A stretch of 64,000 bases of DNA from Sialis fuliginosa (GCA_961205875.1 OY540809.1:23572267-23636266); one strand, 5' to 3'. Shown: positions 41,771 to 53,348, counted from the stretch's first letter. The notes: generated by a model from the sequence alone, not told the origin. Translations and numbers: made by a program.

Positions 41771-42171
41771 TTTGTGACCAAAATACCAAATCAATAAAAT
41801 GTAATCTCATTTCTTTACTTTACCAAAATAAGAAATTAAAGCGTATTTGAATTTGTCCGAAAAAGTTAAAAATAAAATGAAAAGTGCGGGTTTCTCTCAA
41901 TTCTCTGATTACGAATTTTATGGGGCATCAACACTTTATCTCCCGACAGTAAAAAGTGTTGAATGCAGTACGACCATGAAAGAGAAAAGAAAACTTATCT
42001 TTATTACAGTTTATGCGCCTGAATAAAATATACGTAAATGTATAAAACGCCAATAAGTATTTTTACAATTTTTATCTCCTATCCTTCTACCTATGTCTAC
42101 AATAAGACAATTTCAATATTTATTCTTATTGAATGATTCAATGTAATTATATGGCTAATTATTTATTATAC
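41771..42171. other. No feature recognised
   Basis: About 41880-42000 is less AT-rich (TTTATGGGGCATCAACACTT) without a partner. No open frame. Confidence 0.4.
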
Positions 42172-42490
42172 TAGCTGTGCTACGGGAATTATTATTTAAG
42201 AATTTTGAAAATTAAAGTCTGATTATTTTAGATCTTTTATTCAATATTTAACGGTTTAGGCAGCGTATTGCAGAAGAGCGCGTTGGCGGTAAACTTTTTC
42301 CGACTTGATTTACTATTATCATCACTGCTTATTCCTTATGTTCCCTAACGTAACAAAATATATACTAAAACCTGGGAAAAGAACATATCTAAAAATTAAA
42401 AAAAAAACACACGTAAATTGGATATATGTGGTTCTCGAGTCATAAGCGTATTAATGGACAGAGACAGACAGTCATTGCGTTTTATAATAT
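42172..42490 (+). mobile_element. R3 SINE-like repeat, head deleted
   Basis: TAGCTGTGCTACGGGAATTA jumps over the CGCGGCTTCGCTCGCG part. GCAGCGTATTGCAGAAGAGC, CTGCTTATTCCTTATGTTCC, GTGGTTCTCGAGTCATAAGC and TTGCGTTTTATAATAT follow. Confidence 0.75.
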
Positions 42491-43129
42491 AAATAGATAA
42501 TTATTACGTCAATTTTGACGTCAAAATTAAAGATAATTTTAGATGGGTTGAGGGGAAAGAGGGAAGGGCGACTGTTCTATTATATTATAAAACAGATTTA
42601 TTGACAATAGTTAGTATCGTAGACAATGGACCCAATTCCCAATGCATTTTTACGTAGACGCTGTATCAAGAAACCGTTTCTCACGTAATAATTATACGTT
42701 ATAAATAAATTATAAATTAATGATTTTGGATTTTTTCCTTTACTTGTGCTATGAGACCTTTCTTCTTGCCAAGTTTCAAGATTCTAGATCAACAGGAAGT
42801 ACTATATAGTGAGTCAGTCTGTCAGTATCAAAATATACTTTGAAATGCTGTATCCTTTTATTGCATCGAGTTAGAAACTTGAAAACAGAAAAATGGTATT
42901 GACAGACATACAGATAGACAACAAAGTAATGCTACAAGGGTTCCTTTTTTCATTTCGAGATATGGAATCCCAAAAAAATCAACCTTGACCTTTAAAGGGT
43001 TATTCCATGTTCAAATATCATCATTTAATACACTTTTAAGCCCTGAAACTTTTTACGACCCAATTTTTATAGAACTCTACCCCTTTTTATTTATATTTTT
43101 TTCAAATAATATGTCCTATGCATCTACAG
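42491..43129. other. Unclassified; possible worn repeat at 42720-42970
   Basis: About 42740-42970 has the layout of a SINE-like repeat (TGAGACCTTTCTTCTTGCCA, AGTTTCAAGATTCTAGATCA, GACAGACATACAGATAGACA, ACAAGGGTTCC) but no second copy was found in the window. A short palindrome ACGTCAATTTTGACGTC is at about 42506. Confidence 0.4.
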
Positions 43130-43137
43130 ATAACACC

Positions 43138-43666
43138 ATTTTAAGGGTTCCGTAGAAAACTAGAAACCCTTTATAGTTTTGCTCTGTTCGTCTGTCTGTC
43201 TGTCTTTGTGTCACAGCTCTCCCATTCTCTCCTTTATATTTTATATCTATTAAGATGAAATTTGGTATACGGACGTAGATTGATGGCCTAAAAACAGAAA
43301 TGATGAGATTATTGAAAAAATATTTTTTTGACCCTTTTTCCCAATAGTACCTATACTCAAAAAAAATCACTTAGCCCATTAAGGTGTCATTAAATAGGTC
43401 TCGTAAAATGGAACAAAATTTGTTTTAGGATCTTTTGATTTTAACCCTTCAGTCAAGATATATTTGCTTTCAAAGTCGTTATCAGAGTTCCTTCCACCTC
43501 TAATTTCGAAACTATAAATATACAAAATTTGAAAAAATTCCAAAATGTAACTTTTAATTAGTACTTTCAAAGAAAATTATAACAAACACTGTAGCAAAAA
43601 TAGTTACTGAAAAATTTTGAAATAATTTTTTATAAATCGTAGTGAGAATGACTACGGAACCCTATC
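43138..43666 (+). repeat. R6 repeat, near full length with inverted ends
   Basis: Starts TTTTAAGGGTTCCGTAG (about 43139-43155) and ends CTACGGAACCCTATC (about 43652-43666), so 12 bp of the ends are inverted repeats. Inside are TCTGTCTGTCTGTCTTTGTG, ATTAAGATGAAATTTGGTAT and TTTTGATTTTAACCCTTCAG. The reverse copy at 9266-9550 matches the middle. Two minus-strand frames over it are not genes. Confidence 0.65.
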
Positions 43667-44294
43667 AAGTGTGTGCCCAACACTCACTTGGTCGATTTAT
43701 TTATAATAATTTATTTTAAGATATTTATGTCCATTTTTGCAGTAAATAAAATTTTTTCAGTAAACCGCATTCACTGAAAAATGTACATACCTGCATAAAA
43801 TATTAACAAATACAGCAGAAAATGAGTGAGTTATATAGAGTAGGTGTAGTGGTATGTTAAAAATGCAACAATAAAAGCATCTCTAAACAAAAATTCACAT
43901 TTGACAGTTCAATTAGCATATATTTTTGTGAAATTCGTCAACACGAGCAGAGGTTAACATTTCACACGTGGACATTTTGTAATTCCCATTTGCCGAAACA
44001 TGACTCATCATTACTCATTAATTTCCTGAACTTGAAAAATGGTGCGTCAAAATTATCGCGACACACAACTGCACTCTGGATGTCGCTTGCCGCCAATGCA
44101 CAGTCATCCTAAACTATATATTATCGGTCAAAATTATGTTTTAATTCAACACAATTGATCATAAAAAAATTTTTTTACGAAAAAAATAACACTAAAAATA
44201 CTGAAAAGTATATAATAATTAAATTTAACAGTTTTTACTATAGTGTGAGTGTCCGTTCACACGGCTCCGTAACGGCTTTTTCCCTTGCACCTAG
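43667..44294. other. Unclassified, partly single-copy
   Basis: About 43900-44110 is less AT-rich (AACACGAGCAGAGGTTAACA, ACTGCACTCTGGATGTCGCT) with no partner. 44195-44240 is an R5 fragment (AAAAGTATATAATAATTAAA, TTTAACAGTTTTT). No gene. Confidence 0.4.
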
Positions 44295-44581
44295 CAGTGG
44301 CGTACGCAGAAAAAAATTCGGGGGGGGGGGGGGGGGTAGTGATCCGTTCAAATTTTGCATAAGGTTAAGAAATGGATGAGAGAATAGTGCAGCTAACGTG
44401 TATATTTTTTATCATGTTACATAATGCTTTATATTGTTATATTGTTAAAATCATAAAACTTATCATTTTTACCTTTAAGAACTTATACTGGAAGACTTAA
44501 GAAACCTCGCAATTTTTTTCACTTTATATTTCGGGGGGGGGGGGGGGTGAACCCCCAAAAAAAAACTTGCGTACGCCCCTG
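44295..44581. mobile_element. hAT-like MITE, 287 bp, no clear duplication
   Basis: Ends CAGTGGCGTACGCAGA and CTTGCGTACGCCCCTG. A 17-base G-run (44320-44336) and a 15-base G-run (44533-44547) lie inside the ends. Flanking octamers do not match, so the duplication is mutated or one edge has been rearranged. The 74-codon frame running into it is not a gene. Confidence 0.7.
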
Positions 44582-44703
44582 GTGGCAATACATTTCGTAT
44601 GATAGTGTTCACACGACACACGGTCGATTGCCGTATAAAGTAAAAAACACATTTTTACACAGCTATACCCAGAAGCCAAGAAAAACTAAAGGTTATTATA
44701 ACA

Positions 44704-45213
44704 TACTGGCACCAGTTTTGGATATACCCCAGAATGTTTTTTTTTTAAATTAAATGTACTGAATTAGAAATATGTGTTGATATTTGATTACTACCATTCC
44801 TGAATATTAATCTACATAATATATACTAAACTAATTATTAGTATATTTTATTTATTAAATATTATATTATCATAGCAACTGCTTTACATTGTTTCAAATT
44901 TGACGATTCTTTCTTTTATATCTTTTGTGTCGTAGTACTTATTATTTTGTAATCATTAGTAAGTGTCCATTACTGCGTGCTCATTACGGGTTTTACTTTA
45001 TCCATTACTGGAGAAAAAACATAAACACAATAAAAGGCTTTAATTTAAAAAACAAACTATATTTGCGGACTTTAGTAATTAAATTGATTAAATAAAAAGT
45101 TACTTGTTTTATTAGTAACATGAGTTCATGAGAATTACAAAAAAGAAGCCCGTCAATCACAAAAACAGTACACCTTGCTCTTATAGCGGCCATAACTGGT
45201 GCCAGCACCTTAT
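44704..45213 (+). repeat. R1 family repeat, best full-length copy
   Basis: 5' end ATACTGGCACCAGTTTTGGA; 3' end CATAACTGGTGCCAGCACCT then TA. The ends are inverted repeats of about 18 bp, and each contains a near-palindrome ACTGGCACCAGT. It shares most of its length with 19823-20336, 26290-26775, 27310-27796 and 52697-53178. The 106-codon minus-strand frame at 45005-45325 is a repeat translation. Confidence 0.8.
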
Positions 45214-45690
45214 TATATTTTCTTTCTATTATATTTTGACCTTCCCTGAATCCATTATGACTATTTTTGCCATATCTGTGTGTCGGTAAATTATTTAAAT
45301 TTATTGATATAAAGTTTTTTTTCATTTAAGGTAAAACTTTATAAAAACTGGCCCACTGTGCGTTTATAGCAGTCCTGTAGGACTCATTTCCGGTACATCA
45401 GGACGTCCACCTGTCTGAACTCACGCCATCTTTGTGCTAAAAGGAAACACGATTGAAAACTGTTTTAAGGTACAGATGTTGAAGTCAGTTTATAAAGGAA
45501 ATAATTTAATTTCTAATTAAATTATATAACTTTTCATATTTTCACAAAATTTTATGATTGGGACAAGAGTAAATTAAAAATGAGTCGTAATAATTGTGTT
45601 ATTTTAGAAATAAAATTAATTCAACAGAATATTGCAAGAAATATTATAAATAACATAATGGATATCCACTTTTATTAATAATTAACTAGT
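45214..45690. other. Unclassified
   Basis: About 45340-45480 is mixed composition and seems single-copy (GCAGTCCTGTAGGACTCATT, CATCAGGACGTCCACCTGTC). No gene recognised. Confidence 0.35.
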
Positions 45691-45693
45691 ATT

Positions 45694-45835
45694 CACAAAT
45701 TATACACCCAGACCTTCCTCGGGAAACATTCTATCCATTAGTGAAAACCGGAATAAATCCGTTATTAGTAGTTACTGAGAAAATCGTGCACAGACAGACA
45801 GACGCGGCGAGGAACTATGTACATAGATAAATAAA
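45694..45835 (+). mobile_element. R4 SINE-like repeat, 5'-truncated
   Basis: CAAATTATACACCCAGACCT, CCATTAGTGAAAACCGGAAT, TAGTTACTGAGAAAATCGTG and CACAGACAGACAGACGCGGC. Confidence 0.7.
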
Positions 45836-45851
45836 TATATATATAAAAAAC

Positions 45852-46475
45852 ATCTCCCAAGTAAATGCACCAAAAGTAGTTATTTATTGAATAATTTAAA
45901 TAAAAACCGTTAAAGTGTTCAAATAAATTGTCTGACATTGGTTAACCATTTAATTTTTATAAAGTTTGACTAAAAAATATAATTTTTCTTAAGACGCACA
46001 TGATTATTCTTTCGTATATTTTTAATTTTTTGATAATTTCAATCTAAATAAAATAATAAAGTAAATATCAATTTAAAAAAACAAATTTTTTAAAACGATT
46101 TTTTAAAGCAAAATGAGATAAATTTTTGTACGGGAATATTCTACAACAAACGTTTCAGAGATCTTATTATAGGAAATTGAATGCTCTACAAAAAAGATTC
46201 TATAAAATTTTGATGTAACATGTGTCGTTCTTGAGATATCTTGAAAAAATAATTATTTCGGAATGTCACCCTTCCCCTTTACACACGATTTTGATGATTT
46301 TGAAATTGGACCGTCCTAAAGTCAGACCCAACCATTCAACCAATCAATATCGGTTCAGTAGTTCACGAGTTATGCGTGTGACAAGGAGTCAGGGGACAGA
46401 CAGACAGACACGGTACAAAGTCTCATTCTAAATCGATCACAAAGCTTCTCGTATCTTCGATATAACGGGGAAGCA
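45852..46475 (-). repeat. R7 repeat, minus strand
   Basis: The minus strand starts GCTTCCCCGTTATATCGAAG then ATACGAGAAGCTTTGTGATC, passes CACGCATAACTCGTGAACTA and ATTCAATTTCCTATAATAAG, and ends near TTACTTGGGAGATG. The GAATTTAGCACGAGGAAGC end block is deleted. Confidence 0.7.
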
Positions 46476-46812
46476 AAAATTATAAAAACTATTTCTGGAT
46501 TGAACTTTGTTAACCAACAAATATTTAAATTTATTTATAAAGTCAGCAATTAAAATTCATTTGAGCTACTTCCATCCGATCTATACTTACGAGTATCAAC
46601 ATAACTTCTAGCGTAAAAGTTCAGTGGCGGGTAATTGAATGACATAATTGTACATAAAAACACCTGCTTTTTTATATTTATATTTACTTTAAAAGTAATT
46701 CATCAACATAGAAAATTAAATTAATAATCAGACTTATTTTGACGAATAAACCGTAGGTATACAAAACACGACTTAAACTGACTTGTACGCATTCATCCAT
46801 CTTTATCTTATA
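46476..46812. other. No feature recognised
   Basis: AT-rich to mixed; no partner seen. Confidence 0.4.
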
Positions 46813-46820
46813 CATCTAAT

Positions 46821-47897
46821 CATGGGCGCCGACAGGATTTCTTTCAGGGAGGTGCAAATTAAATTTATTTAAAATTCATACCACGCGGGTGTTTTAATAT
46901 GCATCTGTGGAACGCATCTTCGCCTGTGAGGATAATCACGCCTCTAACCGTTGGAAATCAAAAAATAATTTTTTTTTCGAAAACTATATTTTTTTAGAAG
47001 CTAATATTTGTTCAGGTTGAAAGTTACCAAAAAAAATCAGCCAAATTTATACAAAGGCCGATTTGAGAAAAATAAAAAGTTTTGTACCAGGCATTTCTAG
47101 CAGGCAATTGATATGGCACAAATGTATTTTTCAATAGAAAAATATATAAACTTTCATTTGGTCATATTTTGAAGCTGTTACTCGATTGGTATAGTAATGA
47201 GTCAAAAAAAATGTTTTTATGTTTTATGCCAAAATATTACAACAGGATTTAATAAGGCACAAATATTTTTTTTTATATAACTTCAAGAATACTAAATTTT
47301 GGCAGTGATTTCAAACTGTTATTTTATTGGTATAATTGCTGTACAAAAAATTTCCCGGAAGAGGGGACAGCTAAAAATGTTTAACAAGTTCCGGTCAGGC
47401 ACAAAATGTTGTTCTCATAGTACTAACATTTTAAAAAATATTTTACCCTATTACTCGATAGGCTAATTTTTTTGCAGCGAGCTCTTGATCTAACGTGTCG
47501 TTCATTTTTTTTAAATTATGAACGACATAAGACGATTTTTGTGCTAAAAGTGCAAGACTGATAATATCAATCATCAGTCTGATGATGATAATGATGATAC
47601 ACCTCTTAGGACATCCAGCCCAGATATGTTATTTTTTTTAATATTCTTCGGCCCGTAGGTATTATGCGTGTAGACTTTTTATTCGCGTCATATTTTTTGA
47701 TAAAATGTATTTTTCATCAAGTATTATAAAGTCAAAATGGTACATTTAATATTTTGACAACAACCAAGGCGACTTAGACTGTTATTCAAAGAGTGAATTT
47801 TAAAAAAAATTGTATTTCTAAATTTTTTCATGTGTTTTTTCTTTTTTAACAAGGGAGTGCAAGTGCACCTCCTTGCACCCCCCTCCCGACGCCCATG
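46821..47897. mobile_element. hAT-like MITE, 1077 bp, 8-bp duplication
   Basis: Ends CATGGGCGCCGACAGGA and CTCCCGACGCCCATG. Exact target duplication CATCTAAT (46813-46820, 47898-47905). The largest hAT-like element here. It carries no transposase frame; the interior is AT-rich with several AGGCACAAAT-like blocks repeated loosely (near 47100, 47255, 47395). Confidence 0.85.
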
Positions 47898-47905
47898 CAT
47901 CTAAT

Positions 47906-48345
47906 CGTCGCTCTCTCATATACAACCGATGTAAACACATATGCATATGAAAACCTGTCGTATTTTAAAACGTGTCGAGGTCATTCCATTTCATTAATTC
48001 GCTATAAAAGTTTCACTTCCAAAATCACCCCCTTAATCATTATTTTTTGTTACGCCACTGTCTTTTGGCGAAACAAATCTTCACGATTCTTCCATACCTA
48101 TACGCATCTACGACTACGTCATTATCGCGGACAAAGAACTACTTCTTTTATCTTCTGCCGTCGACAAATTATTATACAATTGAAAATTTAAATTGCTGAT
48201 AAGCTTAGCTACGTCAAATGTGGCGGTTGCCGGTTTTCTAATGAGATTTCATTGCCGCTTTGATTTACATTCTTTTTACAGCAATTTCAACGTTTCTTGT
48301 CAGGTTTAAGACAAAATAATCAACTCTTTTCTACACAGATGCATG
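47906..48345. other. Single-copy-looking DNA
   Basis: Relatively balanced composition between two hAT-like elements. GTTACGCCACTG at about 48049 looks like a lone hAT-type end without a partner. The 98-codon plus-strand frame at 47895-48191 begins in the hAT-like element and has no known motif, so it is not called. Confidence 0.35.
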
Positions 48346-48353
48346 TATTTAAA

Positions 48354-49076
48354 CAGTGGCGTAACTAGCCCTGAGTGGGGCCTGTATCAAAATTCATTGT
48401 TGGGGCCCTTTTTCGGAAAATAAACAATAACACTCGCGTAAAAAATATATTTGAAAATAACAAAAACAATAAGTATAAATAGGTACTTTCCTTGCCTTTT
48501 TTCGGCGAACGTTTTTATTATGTCATACATAGCTGAAGAAGATTTTAGTTTATCAAGTTCTTCTTTTTCTATATGGACAATATTAGTAAGTCCGTTACTG
48601 TCCGTTAGTCGTTCTTATCCCATAGAAGTTCTCAAATAGTTTTTAATAAGTTTTAATTTATAAAAGCTTCTTTTAGCTGTTGCGGTTGTAACGCTAAAAA
48701 TATACAACTTTTTCTGTCAAATACACAACGGAAATTACAAAATTTTGTGATTTGTGACAACAATAAAAATTTTATGTCACGAATTTTTATTAAAATTGAA
48801 ATACATATGTTGTTAAATTTGACGTAAAAATAGATCTCCTATTAACAATTTTTCAAAATTTTGTTAATTTTTAATAAACAGCAGATTTTAAAAAAGTGAT
48901 TACCTATTGTAGCGAATTTAAAAATAAAGATGAAAATAACAGTGTACGAATATATACACCAATAAAATTCCATGTAGTAAATACAAATTTCTGTATTTGT
49001 TTTACGATTTTTTGCTTATGCATGTTGGGGCCCCTGTATCATTGATACACCTGCTATATCGGTACCTACGCCCCTG
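48354..49076. mobile_element. hAT-like MITE, 723 bp, 8-bp duplication
   Basis: Ends CAGTGGCGTAACTAGCC and GGTACCTACGCCCCTG. Exact target duplication TATTTAAA (48346-48353, 49077-49084). GTTGGGGCCC occurs just inside both ends (about 48398 and 49025). The 62-codon frame inside is not conserved with any transposase motif. Confidence 0.85.
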
Positions 49077-49184
49077 TATTTAAATTTAGTGTGCTTAAAT
49101 CAAAATTCAAATTGGCTTGCTTTATATTTGTAGGCTTATTTTGAATTTTAAGATTTGATAATTGTATGGTTAAATATGCATGTA

Positions 49185-49297
49185 CAGTGGTGTATCCAGA
49201 AAATTCGGGGGCGGGGTAGGTTAGGTTATGTAATTCAAAATTACATACCTCAGCCACCTCTTGCTCAGAGGCCCCCGAGCTTCTAGTTACGGCCCTG
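49185..49297. mobile_element. Short hAT-like element, 113 bp
   Basis: Left end CAGTGGTGTATCCAGAA and right end CTTCTAGTTACGGCCCTG are imperfect inverted repeats of the CAGTGGCGTA type. Flanking octamers do not match. It may be a heavily deleted relative of 48354-49076. Confidence 0.55.
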
Positions 49298-49311
49298 CTT
49301 CCGCGGTGATC

Positions 49312-49411
49312 TGGATCTTGGCTTCTGGGTGTAAGCCGCGTCAAATGTGTAACGAAACGTTGGCCGATAACACGACCAAATTGATGCGGCTTACACCCAA
49401 AAACCAAGATC
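49312..49411. repeat. 32-bp inverted repeat with a 36-bp loop
   Basis: GGATCTTGGCTTCTGGGTGT then AAGCCGCGTCAA is mirrored by TTGATGCGGCTTACACCCAA then AAACCAAGATCC. Three or four mismatches. It sits just right of the short hAT-like element. The 113-codon minus-strand frame over it is not a gene. Confidence 0.65.
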
Positions 49412-50425
49412 CATAAATAAAATCTTTTTAAAAGATGTTTTTTCTAAATTTTTCATTTATAGTAATTGTAGTACAAATCAAGCATAATTCAACACAATTA
49501 AGATTTTTTTCGAAATCAAAAATAGGAGGGCTAACTTTACTGACATAAAATGTCTCATTTTGACTAATTTTTTTCCAATTGTCAGATCTACAGTTTGAAA
49601 ATTTTAATTTTTCATTTTATTTTCTATAAAATTAACATAATTTTTTCTATAATTTCATGACTCAAATACATATATATAGCAGAGCAAAAATATTTTTTTT
49701 AACAAATAAATGCCCTTTTATAGCCAACATAAAAAATTACTACAATCCTGATTTCGGTGAAAAATTTTAATTTTATTATGAAATTTTGGTCGAAAATAAT
49801 TTTTATAGGACCTAAATCGTCGAAATACCTACTTCGAAAATATTTTCTTATTTATGTAATATGAGGATGGTGCCGCCATCTATGACCATTTACGTCAATT
49901 CAATTATAACTAAAACTCATATCATCTTTGGTTTATATCTTAACTTAACTAATATTTTGGTAAACAGATGGCAGTAGATTACATTTTTATTTATTTTTTT
50001 TAATTTAATTCATATAATTCATATTTAATTAATTCCATAGAATATAGATATAGACAACAAGACATGTCTATGATTAATTCCAAATATTTTAAAATAAATA
50101 TTGTATCCAATTTTCCTGGTCATTAATCGATTCTGTTAACCTTGATAATTAATTATTTACTCGAGTTTCCTTTTTATTATTTATAGAATTATCAATATTG
50201 TAGATTCATTTCTTTGCTGTAATGACCACTGACTATATATTTATATTGTTTTTGTTTCTGTGTTAAAAAAATAAACAATTAAAGATAATTGTAAATAAAT
50301 ATTAATCATCTAATTTATTAATACATAAATTTAAATGCCATAATCAATAATCTAATAATCTTTACGTTGGCTTTTATTACGAAACTCCATATTTTTATTT
50401 AGGTTTCTCTAAAAATATCATTGCG
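49412..50425. other. AT-rich DNA, nothing recognised
   Basis: TGCCGCCATCTATG (about 49871) and CAGATGGCAGTA (about 49966) form a small inverted pair, too little to call an element. No gene. Confidence 0.4.
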
Positions 50426-50530
50426 CAGTGACACACCAAAACTGAGGGGGGTAGGGGTTATATAAAAAATTATATATGACAATAAAATATTGAAAACCTC
50501 CCTTCTGATTTTTTTCTGGATGTGCCACTG
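50426..50530. mobile_element. Short hAT-like element, 105 bp
   Basis: Ends CAGTGACACACCA and CTGGATGTGCCACTG, with GAGGGGGGTAGGGG near the left end and CCTCCCTTC near the right. No matching duplication found. Confidence 0.5.
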
Positions 50531-50963
50531 GTTACAAATAGAAGATCTCCAATAACATATCATAGTTCTAATTTAACATAATTGTTTAAATAACTAAATT
50601 AACATTTAATACAAATTTAAGGTTAATTATTTTTGAAAATAATCTGATGTAATCAATTGACAACATAAATCAATTTTATAGACAGGAGCAGTCAATTGGT
50701 GAAATGATTCAGTAGTTTATTTTAATTCACAAATGTATTTTCGGATTTGCTAATTTTCATAACAAATATAAAATGTATATTTAGATAAAAAATAGGGACG
50801 TTAAACAAAATTGAAAAACTAAACAAGTACGGGTCATTAATACACTAGACTCGATTCGCATTTGACAATTTTTTAATTTTTATTTCATTTTTCACATTTT
50901 ATATTAAGTAATAAAATTGGAGTTAAAATATATATGTATATGAAATAACATCAATTTATCTTA
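50531..50963. other. AT-rich DNA, nothing recognised
   Basis: No feature seen. Confidence 0.4.
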
Positions 50964-50971
50964 AAAACAAC

Positions 50972-51155
50972 AACGGGTGGACTTTAGCCTAAAAATTTAA
51001 GCAACTGTCTAGGGTCCGTGATTTCTAGGGGCCCAAATTTTTAAAAGTAGAAGCATAAAAAATGGTCTTCATCGTTAAAAAATATTTTAGATTTTTGTTT
51101 TTTAACAGGGCCCACAATATGGCCTATGGTTCTATTTTTTCTTAATCCGCATCTG
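50972..51155. mobile_element. Short hAT-like MITE, 184 bp, 8-bp duplication
   Basis: Right end CTTAATCCGCATCTG and left end AACGGGTGGACTTTAG are diverged inverted repeats. AAAACAAC flanks both sides (50964-50971, 51156-51163). Inside are GGGGCCC-like blocks as in other hAT elements here. The A/C-rich duplication could be chance, so confidence is lower. Confidence 0.6.
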
Positions 51156-51163
51156 AAAACAAC

Positions 51164-51453
51164 AATACATTTGTAAGACATTAGATCCATATAAAAACAA
51201 CAGATATTAATCATTTAAAAATAATATAAAATTCAGCGCTCTATACATATATTATATCTATAACCATTATCTATAAATATCTACCTTGTATTTAATATTT
51301 TATTTTCAAAATCGATAGAATACTTGGCAACTACATAGCTTCTTATTTAGTGGGAAGGTTAAAAACCTCTATATTTTACTAATTTTATTTATTATTCATT
51401 TGAAACAACTTTAGATATTTTCAGAATTTGAATTCTTTATAATCAAAATTATT
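51164..51453. other. AT-rich DNA, nothing recognised
   Basis: No feature seen. Confidence 0.4.
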
Positions 51454-52172
51454 GCTTCCTCGTAACATCGAAGATACGAGAAGCTTTGTGATCGTTTTAG
51501 AATTAGACAAAAAAATTGTTCCATGATTTCAAAATTTTAAATTGATCTTTCCGTTTCAGGTCAAGACAAACACTTTACGTTCCGTCTGTGTGTCTGTCCT
51601 GAATCCTTGTCACACGCATAACTCATGAACCACTGAACCGATATTAATGAAACTTGATTGGGTTGTTGGGTCTGGCTTGAAGACGGTTCCATTTTAAAAT
51701 CATCAAAATTGTGTATAAGGGGGAGGGGTGACATCCCAATATATTTATTTTTTCAAGATATCTCAAGAACGACACATGGTATATGTGAAAATTTTAGTCT
51801 TTTTTGTAGAGCATACAATTTCCTACAATGTAGACCTACATGATAGGAAATTGTATGCTTGTATGCTCAATGTTTGTTGTAAAATATTCCCTTACAATGA
51901 TTTATCTCAATTTGCTATAAAAAATCGTCATCGGTTTTTTTAATTTCTATTTACTTTGACATTTTAAATGTCATTTTGACGTTTGCATAGCAGAAAAATT
52001 CAGATTTAGATTGAAATTGTGAAAAATTAAAAAATATACGAAAAAAATTAAATGGTTTACCCAGTTCATGAGAATACTTTATCGGTGTTTATTAAAATTA
52101 TTCAATAATTCATTAACTACCTTTGGTGAATTTAGCACGAGGAAGCAGTGTGCATTTACTTGGCAGATGTTT
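51454..52172 (+). repeat. R7 repeat, longest copy
   Basis: Starts GCTTCCTCGTAACATCGAAG and ends TAGCACGAGGAAGCAGTGTG then CATTTACTTGGCAGATG, so GCTTCCTCGT and ACGAGGAAGC form inverted ends. It contains the CGTCTGTGTGTCTGTCCTGA block that the 33911 copy lacks. At 51810-51859 it has an extra hairpin not seen in the other copies. The short frames within are not genes. Confidence 0.75.
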
Positions 52173-52694
52173 TTTATTTTAAAATGAGGCATTTTTATAT
52201 TATATTTTAGTTTATTTTATTTTTGACTTGTTTGGCTTTGTTTGTGTACAAAGTGTATAATTATTTTAATACGTACCTGCAAATAAAAAAAAATACGACG
52301 CAGAATTTATACAAAAAAAAACATATAGGAAAAAAATTCAAGCAGTTTAATACAAGCCGTTCCGGAAATGCACTTTGTAAAGAGGATTAAGAAAGACGAT
52401 ATTATAAGAATCATCACGATTTTGAAAGGGATACAAAATGCGTGCCCTTGAAATTTTTACACCCTGTCGAAGCAGGTGAATTTAAAACCGCAAAGATTTA
52501 AGATGAATCAGTGAATATGTACATATGTATGTATATAGACCACGTGCATATCACGTGATCAACACATGGCGATGTAAACATTACACACACATAAGCACAC
52601 ATACTCGCATATACACACACCTATACAATTATCTCAGTAGCGCTTTTATTAAAAATGTTTTTTCGCGTTTCAATGTAAGATACTGTCATCAATC
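52173..52694. other. Unclassified with a weak CA microsatellite
   Basis: About 52580-52625 is an interrupted (CA)n/(TACA)n tract. CACGTGCATATCACGTG near 52541 is a short palindrome-like stretch. CTGTCGAAGCAGGTG near 52465 has no partner. Confidence 0.35.
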
Positions 52695-52696
52695 TT

Positions 52697-53178
52697 GGTC
52701 GTTTTAAGAACAAAGTTCTTTTTGGTAATTCTCATTAACTTTGTTACTACTAAAACAGTTACCTCTTTATTAAATCGATTAAATTATCAAAGTCCACAAA
52801 TATATTGTTTTTTTTAATTATAGCCTTTTATTTCGTTTGATTTTTCCAGTAATGAACAAAGTAAAACCAGTAATGGGTACTTGCTAATGATTACAACACA
52901 AAAGTTATAAAATAAAAAGTCGTAAATTTTGAATCAATCTAAAGCAGATAATTATAATAATTAATAAATAGATTACACTAATAATTATTTTAAATGTCCA
53001 CCATTTTGACACCCATTGGCCGATTGTCATCAAATTGAGCTGTTTTACAGTTAACTGTCTATAGATTATGATTCAGTAATGGCAGTAATCAAATATCAAT
53101 AAATATTTCTAATTTGATACATTTAATAAAACAAGTGTCCAATACTGGGGTATTCTCCAAGACTGGTGCAAGTACCAT
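52697..53178 (-). repeat. R1 family repeat, minus strand
   Basis: TTTTTGGTAATTCTCATTAA, TCAAAGTCCACAAATATATT, CACCCATTGGCCGATTGTCA and AAGACTGGTGCAAGTACCAT. Confidence 0.75.
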
Positions 53179-53219
53179 ATTTATAGGATGCTTTGAAGTG
53201 TTTTATACATGAGTAGAAA

Positions 53220-53348
53220 CATTGACTTGGGCCAAGAAATCCTTAATTAATATAATAAAGGAAACAATATTTTCTAAGAGAAATAATAATAATACTTAAT
53301 AATATATTTGGATTAAGATAATACTGATTTCTTGGTCCAAATCAATTT
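53220..53348. repeat. Hairpin with ~22-bp arms
   Basis: TTGACTTGGGCCAAGAAATC (about 53222) is mirrored by GATTTCTTGGTCCAAATCAA (about 53328) with two or three mismatches and an AT-rich loop of about 85 bp. Confidence 0.5.

Noticed and set aside
44320..44547. Long G-runs read as telomere-like or switch-like sequence
   Set aside because: They lie just inside hAT-like ends, as in sister elements, and no telomeric unit such as TTAGG is repeated.
45005..45325. 106-codon minus-strand frame sharing peptide with the frame at 27273-27506
   Set aside because: The shared peptide arises because both lie in R1 repeats.
47895..48191. 98-codon plus-strand frame
   Set aside because: Starts at the last bases of a hAT-like element and shows no motif; the composition alone does not support coding.
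49066..49407. 113-codon minus-strand frame
   Set aside because: It crosses a hAT-like end, a short hAT-like element and an inverted repeat; no known domain.
53220..53348. Hairpin considered as a microRNA precursor
   Set aside because: Arms are ~22 bp but the loop is ~85 bp, longer than usual for a precursor, and I recognise no known mature sequence.
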